Of a stretch of DNA of 64,000 bases, positions 53,005 through 61,962 are shown piece after piece. This DNA is from Luteolibacter sp. SL250. Lineage in GTDB: Bacteria; Verrucomicrobiota; Verrucomicrobiia; Verrucomicrobiales; Akkermansiaceae. Position 1 is the stretch's first letter, and each line of letters opens with the position of its first letter. The DNA is taken from positions 868,001 to 932,000 of the forward strand of contig NZ_CP113054.1 in the NCBI RefSeq assembly GCF_026625605.1, given 5' to 3'. The position numbers and the translations under genes were made by a program. The notes beneath the pieces were generated by a model that was given only the letters and a program-made list of their open reading frames with translations, was not told the origin of the DNA and did not search any database.

Positions 53005-53219
53005 GTGTGTGGTTTCTGGAAACGGGTGATGGGTGGGAACCGTTGGACAGACGGCTTTCGTGTGTGGCTGACTCTTTCTCCCATGGATTTGTTAGCAGCA
53101 CCATCGGACCTAGGACGGAGCAACGGGGTGGTGTGACTCCGACTTTGGGAGGACTTATTTCCGTATTAATCGGGGTTTCCAGATGCGGGATGTTGTGCTA
53201 GCCCTCTGTCTAACAAGGC

Positions 53220-54857
53220 ATGAGTCCAGCGTCCCGACCCTACAGTGAGCATCTCGACAGCCTCATCGAGCGGATCGGGGTGGAGCCGCTGGGAGACATC
53301 ATCGGGCAGTTGCTCAAAATAAGCGCCACCACCCTGAGGGTGGAGAGGGTGAGTTACTGGACCATCCGGGATGGGGGAAAGGCGATCCACAGGGAACACC
53401 AGTACTATCTCTCAACGGATGAACTGGATTCCTCCAGCCTGCTCCTCACGGACGGGATGCTGCCCGTTTATTTCTCATCCCTGCACCAAGGGATGAGCCT
53501 GATCGTCTCACCGGACGCGAAGACTGACCCCCGCCTCCTGGAGTTTCAGCAAGGGGAGTTCGGTTACCTTGGCATCGGCGCCATGCTGGACGCACCTGTC
53601 CACCGGCAGGGGCGCCTGACGGGCATCATCTGCCATGAACATCTGGGCGGACCACGGGAATGGAGCGCGCGGGACATTGATTTCGCCCGCCATGTCGCCC
53701 AGTGGATCGCCCTGGCAATGGAGATCGACGACCGGCAGCAGACCAAGGAGGCGCTCCGTGAGAGTGAGGAGCGCTATCACCTCGCCATGGAGCATTCCCC
53801 GACCCCCACGGTGGTCGTGGACATCAGGACCGGCCTGTTCGTGGATGGGAATGCCAGCGCGTTGACCTTCTTCGGGGTGGACCGTGCGACGCTCATGAAA
53901 CATTCCCCGGAGGATTTCAGCCCGGAGACCCAGCCGGACGGACTGCCGAGCAGGGAGACGTCGAGGGGGCACATCGAAAGGGCCCTAGCGGGGGAGCATC
54001 CCAGCTTCGAGTGGATCCACCAGAACATCCATGGGGATGAAATCCCCACGTATGTCCATCTTTCCTCCCTGCCTGACGGAGGAGCTCCGAAAATCATCGC
54101 CGCCATCATCGACCGCACCGAGCAGGTCCGTACGGAGCGGACCATCCGCCGGGCGCTGGAGAACGAACGGGAACTCAACGAGCTGCGCACCCGGTTCACC
54201 TCGATTGTTTCGCATGAGTTCAGGACTCCGCTGGGCATCATCATGTCCGCCATCGAGCTCCTGCGGAACTACTTCGACCGGCTGGATCTGGAGCGCCGCA
54301 AGGAGTTGTTCGACGACATCCATTCCGCCACCCGCCGGATGGGCGTCCTGATGGAACAGGTCCTGGTGCTGGGCCGGGCGGACGTCGGCAAGCTGACCTT
54401 CACTCCGGTGCCCATTGATCTTCCCAGCGTTTGTGAGAAACTGGTCGATGAGTCCCAGTCCGCGACCGTCATGCGCTGTGTGGTGGACATCCACTTTGAG
54501 GATGATCTTTCGGGCGCCATGTCGGATGAGCCGCTTCTCCGCCATATCTTCACCAATCTCCTCTCCAACGCCGCGAAATATTCCCCGGAAGGCTCCAAGG
54601 TGGAGTTCCGGGTCCGCAGGGACGGCTATGATGCCTTGTTCGATGTCATCGACCGGGGGATCGGCATTCCGGAGGAAGACCAGCCGCGAATTTTCGAAGC
54701 CTTCCAGAGGGCCGGCAACGTGGGGGAAATCTCGGGAAGCGGTCTGGGCCTGTTGATCGCCAAGCGCTGCGTCGAGATGCACGGCGGTGAGATCGGGTTC
54801 GTTTCCGCTCCCGGGGAAGGGACCACGTTCACCGTCCGGCTGCCGATCTTCTCCTGA
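53220..54857 (+). CDS. GAF-PAS sensor histidine kinase
   Basis: 545 residues and no membrane helix, so it is cytoplasmic. A GAF domain (about 20-170; VERVSYWTIRDGG, GAMLDAPVHRQGRLTGIICHEH) is followed by a PAS domain (about 178-300; RYHLAMEHSPTPTVVVDIRTGLFVDGNASAL). The kinase core has HisKA with SIVSHEFRTPLGII (His332) and a HATPase with LSNAAKYSPEG, DRGIGIPEEDQPRIFEAF and SGSGLGLLIAKRCVEMHGG. It autophosphorylates in response to a small molecule or redox state. A response regulator lies 524 bases downstream, separated by a globin gene on the other strand. Confidence 0.93.
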   Translation: MSPASRPYSEHLDSLIERIGVEPLGDIIGQLLKISATTLRVERVSYWTIRDGGKAIHREHQYYLSTDELDSSSLLLTDGMLPVYFSSLHQGMSLIVSPDAKTDPRLLEFQQGEFGYLGIGAMLDAPVHRQGRLTGIICHEHLGGPREWSARDIDFARHVAQWIALAMEIDDRQQTKEALRESEERYHLAMEHSPTPTVVVDIRTGLFVDGNASALTFFGVDRATLMKHSPEDFSPETQPDGLPSRETSRGHIERALAGEHPSFEWIHQNIHGDEIPTYVHLSSLPDGGAPKIIAAIIDRTEQVRTERTIRRALENERELNELRTRFTSIVSHEFRTPLGIIMSAIELLRNYFDRLDLERRKELFDDIHSATRRMGVLMEQVLVLGRADVGKLTFTPVPIDLPSVCEKLVDESQSATVMRCVVDIHFEDDLSGAMSDEPLLRHIFTNLLSNAAKYSPEGSKVEFRVRRDGYDALFDVIDRGIGIPEEDQPRIFEAFQRAGNVGEISGSGLGLLIAKRCVEMHGGEIGFVSAPGEGTTFTVRLPIFS

Positions 54858-54868
54858 GCGGAAGCCGG

Positions 54869-55276
54869 CTAGCGTGAAAGCTTGGGCCGATATTCATCCA
54901 CCACCTCGCAAAGCCGGATCCAGGCGGCCCGCGTTTCTTCGTCGAAGCTTTTGCCCAGCACGTTGGAAAGCATCAGCAGCAGGGCGGCCGCCACATTCTT
55001 GAAGTTGTCGGCTTCAGATTCGTACTCCAGGTGTTTGGCTCCCAGGTCCTCCAGCGCGGGGATCAATTCGTCGGGCTTCTCCAACAGGCTCAATGCATTG
55101 GCGAGCTTGTCCATCAGCGTGAACGCCCTTGATTCGATGTCCGTGTCGAATGATGCCCGCAGCTCCGGATTCAGCTTGAAGAGGTTCTGATAGAAGACCA
55201 GAGCCGCCACATGGCTCTGTCGTTCCAGAAGGGCGAATGACTTTCGCAAGCGGTGTTTCTGGTCCGGGGGCAGCAC
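54869..55276 (-). CDS. Globin (single-domain hemoglobin-like)
   Basis: 135 residues with the all-helix globin layout. The helix FYQNLFKLNPELRASFDTDIES matches the B-C-CD region, and the F-helix motif LGAKHLEYES carries the proximal His expected to bind heme. The C-terminal helices (FKNVAAALLLMLSNVLG; AWIRLCEVVDEYRP) complete the fold. Flavohemoglobin reductase domains are absent, so it is a single-domain globin. Known relatives sense or detoxify O2 or NO. It lies on the opposite strand between a GAF-PAS kinase and a response regulator, which suggests a link to gas sensing, though this is inference. Confidence 0.85.
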   Translation of the reverse strand: MLPPDQKHRLRKSFALLERQSHVAALVFYQNLFKLNPELRASFDTDIESRAFTLMDKLANALSLLEKPDELIPALEDLGAKHLEYESEADNFKNVAAALLLMLSNVLGKSFDEETRAAWIRLCEVVDEYRPKLSR

Positions 55277-55381
55277 TCCTTCAGGAAAACATGGAATTTT
55301 CTTCCCGGCACTCCGACTTTGGTCGGATTAAATAGTGCATTTTTGCGGGCATGTGTAAAAAGTGGGCTCAGCCACCCCGCC

Positions 55382-56041
55382 ATGAAGAAGATTCTCGTCA
55401 TTGAAGACCAAGCGCCGATGCGTCGGAATATTGCATTGATGCTTGAGATGGAAGGATTTGCGGTGATCACCGCGGAGAACGGGAGGATCGGCGTGGAGCA
55501 AGCCCTCAAGGATTGTCCGGATCTGGTGATCTGTGATGTGATGATGCCGGAACTGGACGGCCACGGAGTGGTGCAGACCTTGCGGGCTTCTCCGGAGACC
55601 GCCACCGTGCCGTTTATTTTCCTCACCGCCCGCAGCGACAAAGGTGACCTCCGGATCGGCATGAACTTCGGCGCGGACGATTATCTGATCAAACCGGTGG
55701 TCCGGGAGGACCTGCTGGCTGCGGTCGAGGTGCGGCTCGCCCGTGCGGAAGCGATCGAGGCCCGCCTCCAGTCCGCCACGACCGCCAATGGCGTCGGCTT
55801 CAGTCCGGATTTCTCTTCCCATGAACCTCTCGGCGGCCTCGGCCTCACCAACCGTGAGGCGGAGGTGCTGCTATGGGTGGCGCAGGGCAAGAGCAATGGT
55901 GATGTCGCCGGGATCCTCGGGATGAGCGAAAAAACGGTGAAGCAGCACATGGGCAGTGTTTTTGAGAAGCTCGGTGTCGAGAACCGCAACGCGGCCGCGA
56001 TGCTGGCCGTCGAGGTGCTGAGCCGGCCGAAGGTGAAGTGA
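55382..56041 (+). CDS. LuxR-type response regulator
   Basis: 219 residues from MKKILVIEDQAPMRRN; the frame is open 43 codons earlier but the ATG at 55382 fits the family start. The receiver domain has the phospho-acceptor Asp52 (LVICDVMMPELDG) and the Lys104 of YLIKPV. A linker (about 120-150) leads to a LuxR helix-turn-helix (LTNREAEVLLWVAQGKSNGDVAGILGMSEKTVKQHMGSVFEKL). It binds DNA as a phosphorylated dimer. The nearest kinase is the GAF-PAS protein upstream on the same strand, so they are the probable pair; the globin lies between them in the opposite direction. Confidence 0.92.
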   Translation: MKKILVIEDQAPMRRNIALMLEMEGFAVITAENGRIGVEQALKDCPDLVICDVMMPELDGHGVVQTLRASPETATVPFIFLTARSDKGDLRIGMNFGADDYLIKPVVREDLLAAVEVRLARAEAIEARLQSATTANGVGFSPDFSSHEPLGGLGLTNREAEVLLWVAQGKSNGDVAGILGMSEKTVKQHMGSVFEKLGVENRNAAAMLAVEVLSRPKVK

Positions 56042-56227
56042 GTCCCGCCGGCGCTGCGGAGATATCATGTGCCCAATACACAGGATCACGTAAGAGACGA
56101 TCCGCGATCCATCGGTTAGATTCATCCCGATTGCCTTCGGGGGGACACCCGATTGTCAATTATATGTGTGTGTGAGGCGGATCGGTTGGCTGCCGGTCCG
56201 CCTCTTTCACATATCATTCCGCGACCT

Positions 56228-58717
56228 CTATCTCGTCCTGAAGACCTCGCTTTTGAGGCATTCCACTACCAGCGAGCGGAGACCCTGGTTGTCCTTCTCC
56301 GCTGCCTTGAGGATGTCCTCCACGGCGAAATCATCCGCTGTTTCCATCAGCCGGCCGGTACTGTAGGCGAGCATCTGGCGGACCAGATGGCGGGTGAAAA
56401 GTCCGCTGCGTGTTTCGAGGACGATCTTCCGGAATCCGGCGAAGTCCTGGTAGCCTTCCCCGGATGGGAACTCGCCGGAGGAATCGACCTTGGGCGCCCC
56501 GCCTTTCTTGGGCTTCGGGTAGTACTCGCGCCAGCGGCCCACCGGGTCGAAGCTCTCCAGGCTGAAGCCGAGGGGGTCGATCTTCCGGTGGCATTCCGCG
56601 CAGGTCTTGTCCGAGCTGTGCTTTGCCAGCCGTTCGCGGATGGTGGTGGCCCCGGAGACATCCGGCTCGATGGCGGGCACCTCATCCGGTGGTGGTGGCG
56701 GATGGATGCCCAGCAGATTCTCGCTGACCCAGACTCCGCGTGTGACGGGGGAGGTTTCCACTCCGTTCGCACTGACGGTGAGGACTCCTGCCATGCCCAT
56801 CAGGCCGCCGCGGTGGGCGTTGCCTTTCAGGTTGACCTTCCGGAATCCATCCGCAAGGCGCAGGGATTGTTGCTCCGGCAGGCCGTAGAGCTTCGCCAGT
56901 TTCTTGTCGGCGAAGGTGTGTTCGGCGTTCAGGAAGCCTGCCACCGGGCCATTGTGGGTGAGCATGTCCTGGAAGAACAACCTCACCTCTTCCTTCATGG
57001 AGGACGGCAGATCCTCCGCGTAGTAAGAGCGGTTCGTTTCACGGGGTGGTGGCATGCCGCCGAGATCCCGCAGATTCAGCCAACTGTCGGTGAAGCCCTG
57101 GATGAATCCGCTCACCTGCTTGTCGGCCAGCATGCGCTGGATCTGCTTTTCCAGCTCCGCGTCTTCAGTGAGCTTGCCGGACTTGGCGGCTGCCAGCAGC
57201 TCCGCATCCGGCGGCGCGCTCCACAGGGCGTAGGAAAGACGAGTCGCCAGATCGTAAGGTTTCAACGCCTGTGACGGTTCCTCCGTGATCTCACTCAGAT
57301 AGATGAAGGAGGGCGAGCATAGGATGAGCTTGAGCGCATCCAGCGCGGCCTGCCGCGGTGTGGCCTTTTCCGCCAGCCTCTTCTCATGGAGCGCGCGGAT
57401 CGGCTGGCGGTCGCTGTCCGTGAGCGGGCGGCGGTAGGCCTTTTCGGCGAAGGCGTGGAGTTGCTCCAGGGCCCGGCTTTCCTGGAAGCCTTCCTTTCCG
57501 AATACGGCGCGCTCTTCCGCGCCGCCGCCCTCTTCCTTGAGGGGGCCGTGGATCTTGATCTCGCTGATGCGGATGTGCGGCAGTTTGCCTTCCTCCAGCA
57601 GGATGGCGCGGCTCACGTCCGACTTCTCCGTGCGTCCGCCGAAGTCGTCCTTGTAACGCTTGTTCACGTTGATGACGGAGGCGCGGGACTCATACGGTCC
57701 GTTCGGGAAGATGAAGCGCGGCGTCTGCCCGCCTTCCAGCCAGACGCGGAACTTCAGCCGGGTGGGCTTGTCATCCGGCACCGTGGAGCTGGCCAGCAGA
57801 GGCTCGATGGACTGCGGGTAGTGGATATGGCCCTTCGTGACGTCCCCGGGGACGACTCCGATGATGAAGGGCTCGGAAAAGTCGATGCCGAAGATCTCCG
57901 GGTCGTAGTGGGTGTCCCGGTGCATGGCCTGCGCCTCCACCTCCAGGTCGTAGAGACCGGAAACGGGCACCCCTTTCTTGAAGTCCTCGATGTGGCCGTA
58001 GCCACCCTGCCGGGTGTCCGTGTTCGGCTGTTCGTAGAGGTTCAGGTAGCGGAAGTTGAAGACCTTTTTGTGTGATCCCTGCAGCTCCTCATATTGGACG
58101 AAATTGCTGTTGAAGGTCCACGTCTGTGGCTCCGTGGGCGGCTTGCCCAAGCGGGTTTCCACCAGCCGGTTGGCCGCCTGGAAATATTGGTCCACCAGGA
58201 AGCTGGAGGTCACCAGCGACTGGCCGATGGTGTCCAAATGCTGGGTGGTCTTTTCCTTCGGAAAATCCGCCGTCAGGCCCAGCGTGTCCAGCCGCCGTCC
58301 GAACAGCGTGGTGAGCGTGTTCTCATACTCCCGGCTGGAAAGCCGCCGCATCACCGTGCGTCCGCCGGAACTGGCGATCTTTCCGCGTGCCGCCTGGGAG
58401 CCTTCCCGCAGCACCCGCAGCACCGCCAGACGCTCCTCGTCGTCCGGTTGGTCCGCCTTTTTCGGCGGCATCTCCTTCAGCGTGATCTGGTCGATGATCT
58501 CCTTCGCGGAAATGAGCGCCGCTTCGGAATCCAGCGGCAGCTTGAACGTCTCGAACTCCCGGTCGCCCTTCTCTGACTCCTTGTCATGGCAGTCCAGGCA
58601 GTAGTTCCCCAGGAAATCCTGCAGAATCCTCTGCTGGGAAGCCGCGTCCTCCGCGGAGGCGAAACCGGCGGCCGCCAGTATGGCGAGACCGCTGACATGG
58701 AAAGCTGGCAGGCGCAT
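56228..58717 (-). CDS. Secreted DUF1592-family cytochrome-like protein (operon 2)
   Basis: 829 residues with a signal peptide (1-22). The c-type heme motif CLDCH is at residues 40-44. Then come DUF1587 (MRRLSSREYENTLTTLFGRRLD), DUF1595 (LHAFAEKAYRRPLTDSDRQ), DUF1592 (TRLSYALWSAPPDAELLAAAKSG), DUF1588 with CAECHRKIDPLGFSLESFDPVG and the final DUF1585. It is a paralogue of 24577-27006 but clearly diverged. Its start overlaps the DUF1552 stop codon by one base (TGATG), so the two genes are coupled, in the opposite order to operon 1. Function is unknown. Confidence 0.93.
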   Translation of the reverse strand: MRLPAFHVSGLAILAAAGFASAEDAASQQRILQDFLGNYCLDCHDKESEKGDREFETFKLPLDSEAALISAKEIIDQITLKEMPPKKADQPDDEERLAVLRVLREGSQAARGKIASSGGRTVMRRLSSREYENTLTTLFGRRLDTLGLTADFPKEKTTQHLDTIGQSLVTSSFLVDQYFQAANRLVETRLGKPPTEPQTWTFNSNFVQYEELQGSHKKVFNFRYLNLYEQPNTDTRQGGYGHIEDFKKGVPVSGLYDLEVEAQAMHRDTHYDPEIFGIDFSEPFIIGVVPGDVTKGHIHYPQSIEPLLASSTVPDDKPTRLKFRVWLEGGQTPRFIFPNGPYESRASVINVNKRYKDDFGGRTEKSDVSRAILLEEGKLPHIRISEIKIHGPLKEEGGGAEERAVFGKEGFQESRALEQLHAFAEKAYRRPLTDSDRQPIRALHEKRLAEKATPRQAALDALKLILCSPSFIYLSEITEEPSQALKPYDLATRLSYALWSAPPDAELLAAAKSGKLTEDAELEKQIQRMLADKQVSGFIQGFTDSWLNLRDLGGMPPPRETNRSYYAEDLPSSMKEEVRLFFQDMLTHNGPVAGFLNAEHTFADKKLAKLYGLPEQQSLRLADGFRKVNLKGNAHRGGLMGMAGVLTVSANGVETSPVTRGVWVSENLLGIHPPPPPDEVPAIEPDVSGATTIRERLAKHSSDKTCAECHRKIDPLGFSLESFDPVGRWREYYPKPKKGGAPKVDSSGEFPSGEGYQDFAGFRKIVLETRSGLFTRHLVRQMLAYSTGRLMETADDFAVEDILKAAEKDNQGLRSLVVECLKSEVFRTR

Positions 58718-59985
58718 CAGGAGAAGCGGCCGGTGCTGCTGCCGAACGAATCCGTCTCCACGCCCATCTTCTGCGCGATGTCCACGAAGAGGTTGCAGAG
58801 CGGCACCTTGTTGATGCCGTCGCGCGGCACCTCGCGGAACTCGCCGTGGCTGTAGCCGCCACCCGCCAGGATGATGGGCAGGTCGGAGTTCTTGTGCGTG
58901 TTCGCGTCGCCGATGCCGCTGCCGAAAAGCACCGTCGTGGAGTCCAGCAGCGACCGCTCCCCGTCCTGCATCTTCGAGATGCGGGTGAGGAACTTGCCGA
59001 AGTGCTCGATCTGGTATTTCTCCAGCGCGATCAGGTGGGCGATGGCCTCCGGATCGTTTCCGTGGTGGGACAGGCCGTGGTAGGATTTGTCGATGCCCAG
59101 GTTCTGCGGCAGGAAGTCCCCACCGATCTCCAGCGTGGCGATGCGGGTGGAGTCCGTCTGCAGCGCCAGCGCGATCAGTTCATACAACAGCGGCAGATCC
59201 TCCACCGTGTTGCGGTTCGCCGGCTTCTCGAAAGGGGCCGCGGGCTTCGGCTGGCTGGCCCAGCGCTTGCGCAGTTCCAGGCGCTTCTCCACATCGCGGA
59301 CGGAGGTGAAATACTCGTCCAGCTTGTCCTTGTCCTCCTTGTTCACCTGGCGGGAGAGGCGGTTCGCATCCTCGAGCACGGAGTCCAGAATGGAGGCCTG
59401 CACGTGGTTCTCCTGCACGCGGCGCACCTGCCGCTCCTTCGGGTCGCTGATGAAAAGCTGCTCGAAAAGCTGGGCGGGACCGGTGATCGGCGGCACCCGC
59501 ACGCCGGATTTCGTCCATGCGATCTGGCAGCCACCGTGGATCCCGCCTTCGGAGCCGACCGTCAGCGACGGGAAGCGGGTAGCGAAGCCCACCTCATCCG
59601 CGAGGTATTGGTCGATGCTGACGTTTCCATCCGGGCGGTTCTGCGCCTCGGAGTTCAGCACGCCGGAGAGGAAGGAGTGCACCGCGAAGTGTCCGCCCTT
59701 CACGCCGTGGTCCAGACCCCGGAACAGGGTCATCTGGTGGCGGTTGTCCCACAGCGGTTCCAGCAGCGTCGTCTTCTCGTAGCTGCGGCCCGTGGTGGTC
59801 GGGAAAAGCTGTTTTACCTGATAGCCCAGCAGATTGCCGATCGCCACGAAACGGTTCGCACCGGCGCCGGCTCCCTTGGTCGCCTGCAGTGCGGAATTTC
59901 CCGCCGGATTTGCCATGAGCGACGGCAGCCCCGGCAGTGCGAGGGACGCCCCGAGGGACTGGAGGATGAAACGTCGGCGGTTCAT
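58717..59985 (-). CDS. Tat-exported DUF1552 protein (operon 2)
   Basis: 422 residues. The twin-arginine-like signal MNRRRFILQSLGASLALPGLP predicts export of a folded protein. The DUF1552 core has MTLFRGLDHGVKGGHFAVHSFLSG, NVSIDQYLADEVGFATRFPSLTVGSEGG, a central LIALALQTDSTRIATLEIGGDF and DSTTVLFGSGIGDANTHKNSDLPIILAGGG at the end, the same pattern as the protein at 23214-24563. It is the first gene of operon 2 and is followed without a gap by DUF1592. The role is unknown; both proteins are expected on the outer side of the inner membrane. Confidence 0.93.
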   Translation of the reverse strand: MNRRRFILQSLGASLALPGLPSLMANPAGNSALQATKGAGAGANRFVAIGNLLGYQVKQLFPTTTGRSYEKTTLLEPLWDNRHQMTLFRGLDHGVKGGHFAVHSFLSGVLNSEAQNRPDGNVSIDQYLADEVGFATRFPSLTVGSEGGIHGGCQIAWTKSGVRVPPITGPAQLFEQLFISDPKERQVRRVQENHVQASILDSVLEDANRLSRQVNKEDKDKLDEYFTSVRDVEKRLELRKRWASQPKPAAPFEKPANRNTVEDLPLLYELIALALQTDSTRIATLEIGGDFLPQNLGIDKSYHGLSHHGNDPEAIAHLIALEKYQIEHFGKFLTRISKMQDGERSLLDSTTVLFGSGIGDANTHKNSDLPIILAGGGYSHGEFREVPRDGINKVPLCNLFVDIAQKMGVETDSFGSSTGRFS

Positions 59986-60099
59986 GGGTTGGGGATTCCC
60001 GACCGCTACGGCGGTCCCGGAGATCTTCTTTCAGAATGAGGACCGCTTTGGGGGGAGGGCGGACTTCGTCCGGAGTGTTGCCCCGGGATCAAATGGGAG

Positions 60100-60145
60100 A
60101 AAAAAAACCGGGGCCGCCGAAATCCCTTTTTTTCAGCGGCCCCGG
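60100..60145 (-). terminator. Terminator downstream of tRNA-Cys
   Basis: A perfect 10-bp stem (CCGGGGCCGC at 60108-60117, GCGGCCCCGG at 60136-60145) is followed on the minus strand by a long T run (A run at 60100-60107). It faces the tRNA-Cys gene, which is read towards it, and lies about 190 bases after it. The remainder of 60000-60330 holds no gene. Confidence 0.75.
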
Positions 60146-60333
60146 GCCCTCGGGGGGGCAATTGTGCTATCCCTTACACGAGGAAGACCATGGCACCAAA
60201 TCGGCCACCTTTCCATACCGCGATCACGTGTGATCGATGGATTTGCGGAAAGCCTTCCGCATGGGAATGAGGTGGCCGAAGGGACTCTCACAAACCGAAG
60301 AAGTCGGAATCCCGCATCAGAAAAAATCAGCGA

Positions 60334-60408
60334 TGGAGGCGGAGGAGGGAATCGAACCCTCGAATGACGGTTTTGCAAACCATTGCCTTACCACTTGGCT
60401 ACTCCGCC
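60334..60408 (-). tRNA. tRNA-Cys (GCA)
   Basis: The minus strand reads GGCGGAGTAGCCAAGTGG at the 5' end and closes with CTCCGCC. The anticodon loop TTGCAAA (between GGT and ACC) gives anticodon GCA for cysteine, and the T arm GGGTTCGATTCCC is standard. The discriminator base is U, as expected for tRNA-Cys, and the 3' CCA is encoded (60334-60336). Total length is 75 bases with CCA. No other tRNA is near. Confidence 0.96.
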
Positions 60409-60470
60409 ATCGCTGTGTAACGCGGGGCCGAGTGATTACGCCCCGTGGCGGGGGTTGTCAATGCCCGGAT

Positions 60471-61751
60471 TCATCCGATGGTGGATGAAATCGCGGCACC
60501 GAGGGCGGAGATGGCGAAATCCAGTTCCTCCGGGGTGATGCCGAGCGGGGGCATGAGGACGATGGTGTCGAGGATGGGGCGGGTGAGCAGGCCGTGTTTC
60601 GCGGCTTCGCGGCAGACGGCCTCGCCGGTTCTGGCCTCGCGGGGGAAGCGTCCGCCGTCAGGCTGGCGCAGCTCGATCCCGGCGACGAAGCCGCATTGCC
60701 GGATGTCGTGGATGACCGGGTGGCGGGATTTCATTTCAGTGAGCCGTTCGATCAGTTGGCGGATCTTCGGCTGGAGGTTTTCCAGGGTGTTCTCCCGTGC
60801 GAACAGCTCCAGCGATGCCAGCGCGGCGGCGCAGCCCAGCGGATTCGCGGTGTAACTGTGGCCATAGTAGAAGGCCTTTTCCGCTTCGCCGAGGAAGGTG
60901 GAGTAGATCTGCTCCGTGGTGAGCGTGGCGGCCAGCGGCAGGTAGCCGCCGGTCAGGCCCTTGGCGAGGCACAGGAAGTCCGGGATGACGTCCTCATGCT
61001 GGCAGGCGAACATGCGGCCCGTGCGGCCGAAGCCGGTCATCACCTCGTCGAGGATGAGATGCACGCCATTGGCGGAACACCACTCCCGCAGCGTGCGGAG
61101 CATGCCCGGCGGCCAGGGGCGCATCTCGTTCACGCCCTGGATCAGCGGCTCGATGATCACCGCTGCCACGTTCCCGGCATCCACCGACGCGAGATCCTCC
61201 GTGGCGGAAAGGTGGATGGCCGGAAAGCCATGCGCCCGTGTCTGGAACCGTGCCACCCCACCGAGCGAGGAGGCCCCGAGGGTGTCACCGTGATACGCAT
61301 CGTGGAAGGCGATGAAGTGCGTCCTTTCCGGTGCGCCGGACTGGCGTTGTGCCTGGAGGGACATTTTCAACGCGCACTCGATGGCGGTGGATCCGTCGTC
61401 GGAGAAAAAGACCCGTTCGAGCGAGCCAGCGGGAAAAAGTGCTGCCAGCTTTTCCGCCAGTTCCGCCGCCAAGGGATGGGTGAAGCCCAGGAAGGACGAG
61501 TGGGAAATTTTCCCGAGCTGCGCGGAAATGGCCGCATTCAGCTCCGGGTGGTTGTGGCCGTGGATGTTCGTCCAGATGGAGGAGTTCCCGTCGATGTAGC
61601 GCCTGCCCTCGGAATCATGCAGCCACACGCCCTCCCCGTGGGTGATGACCACCGGCTCACTCTCCGGCGCGCACCATTCCGCCTGGCGGGTGAACGGGTG
61701 CCAGCAATGCGTCTTGTCGAAATGGAGCCAGCGGGCGGTGTCGTCGCGCAT
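60471..61751 (-). CDS. bioA: Adenosylmethionine-8-amino-7-oxononanoate aminotransferase
   Basis: 426 residues from MRDDTARWLHFDKTHCWHPFTRQ; the longer frame upstream has no homology. It shows the class-III aminotransferase pattern: SSIWTNIHGHNHPELN, FSDDGSTAIECALKMSLQ, AFHDAYHGDTLGASSLGG, IIEPLIQGVNEMRPW, LILDEVMTGFGRTGRMFA, and the PLP-binding Lys in CLAKGLTGGYLPLAA. The HWHPFTR-type opening (CWHPFT) favours BioA over other aminotransferases. It converts 7-keto-8-aminopelargonate to 7,8-diaminopelargonate in biotin synthesis. No other bio gene is in the window. It diverges from prfC. Confidence 0.95.
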   Translation of the reverse strand: MRDDTARWLHFDKTHCWHPFTRQAEWCAPESEPVVITHGEGVWLHDSEGRRYIDGNSSIWTNIHGHNHPELNAAISAQLGKISHSSFLGFTHPLAAELAEKLAALFPAGSLERVFFSDDGSTAIECALKMSLQAQRQSGAPERTHFIAFHDAYHGDTLGASSLGGVARFQTRAHGFPAIHLSATEDLASVDAGNVAAVIIEPLIQGVNEMRPWPPGMLRTLREWCSANGVHLILDEVMTGFGRTGRMFACQHEDVIPDFLCLAKGLTGGYLPLAATLTTEQIYSTFLGEAEKAFYYGHSYTANPLGCAAALASLELFARENTLENLQPKIRQLIERLTEMKSRHPVIHDIRQCGFVAGIELRQPDGGRFPREARTGEAVCREAAKHGLLTRPILDTIVLMPPLGITPEELDFAISALGAAISSTIG

Positions 61752-61803
61752 GCGGGGAGTGAAGAGGGAAGAAGGGAAATTGGGAAGTGTTCCGGCTTTT
61801 CCG

Positions 61804-61891
61804 ACCGCGAATGGACGCGAATCAAAGCGAATCAGGTGGGGTATCCCGATCATTTTCGTAAAATTCGCGTCCATTGGCGTTCATTCGCGGT
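61804..61891. repeat. Imperfect inverted repeat between bioA and prfC
   Basis: ACCGCGAATGGACGCGAAT (61804-61822) and the segment ending CCATTGGCGTTCATTCGCGGT are nearly inverted copies, with CGCGAAT units repeated on both arms. It lies in the gap where bioA and prfC diverge. It resembles short dispersed repeats of other Verrucomicrobia and Planctomycetes that carry GAATGGACGCGAAT-type units. It is likely a small mobile or REP-like repeat rather than an operator. Confidence 0.5.
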
Positions 61892-61962
61892 TTTCCCATT
61901 CCTCCCCCGGCGTTGACGGGGCGCGGCGGGGGGGATATGCGTGCGGCCCCGCTTTTCCGCCG

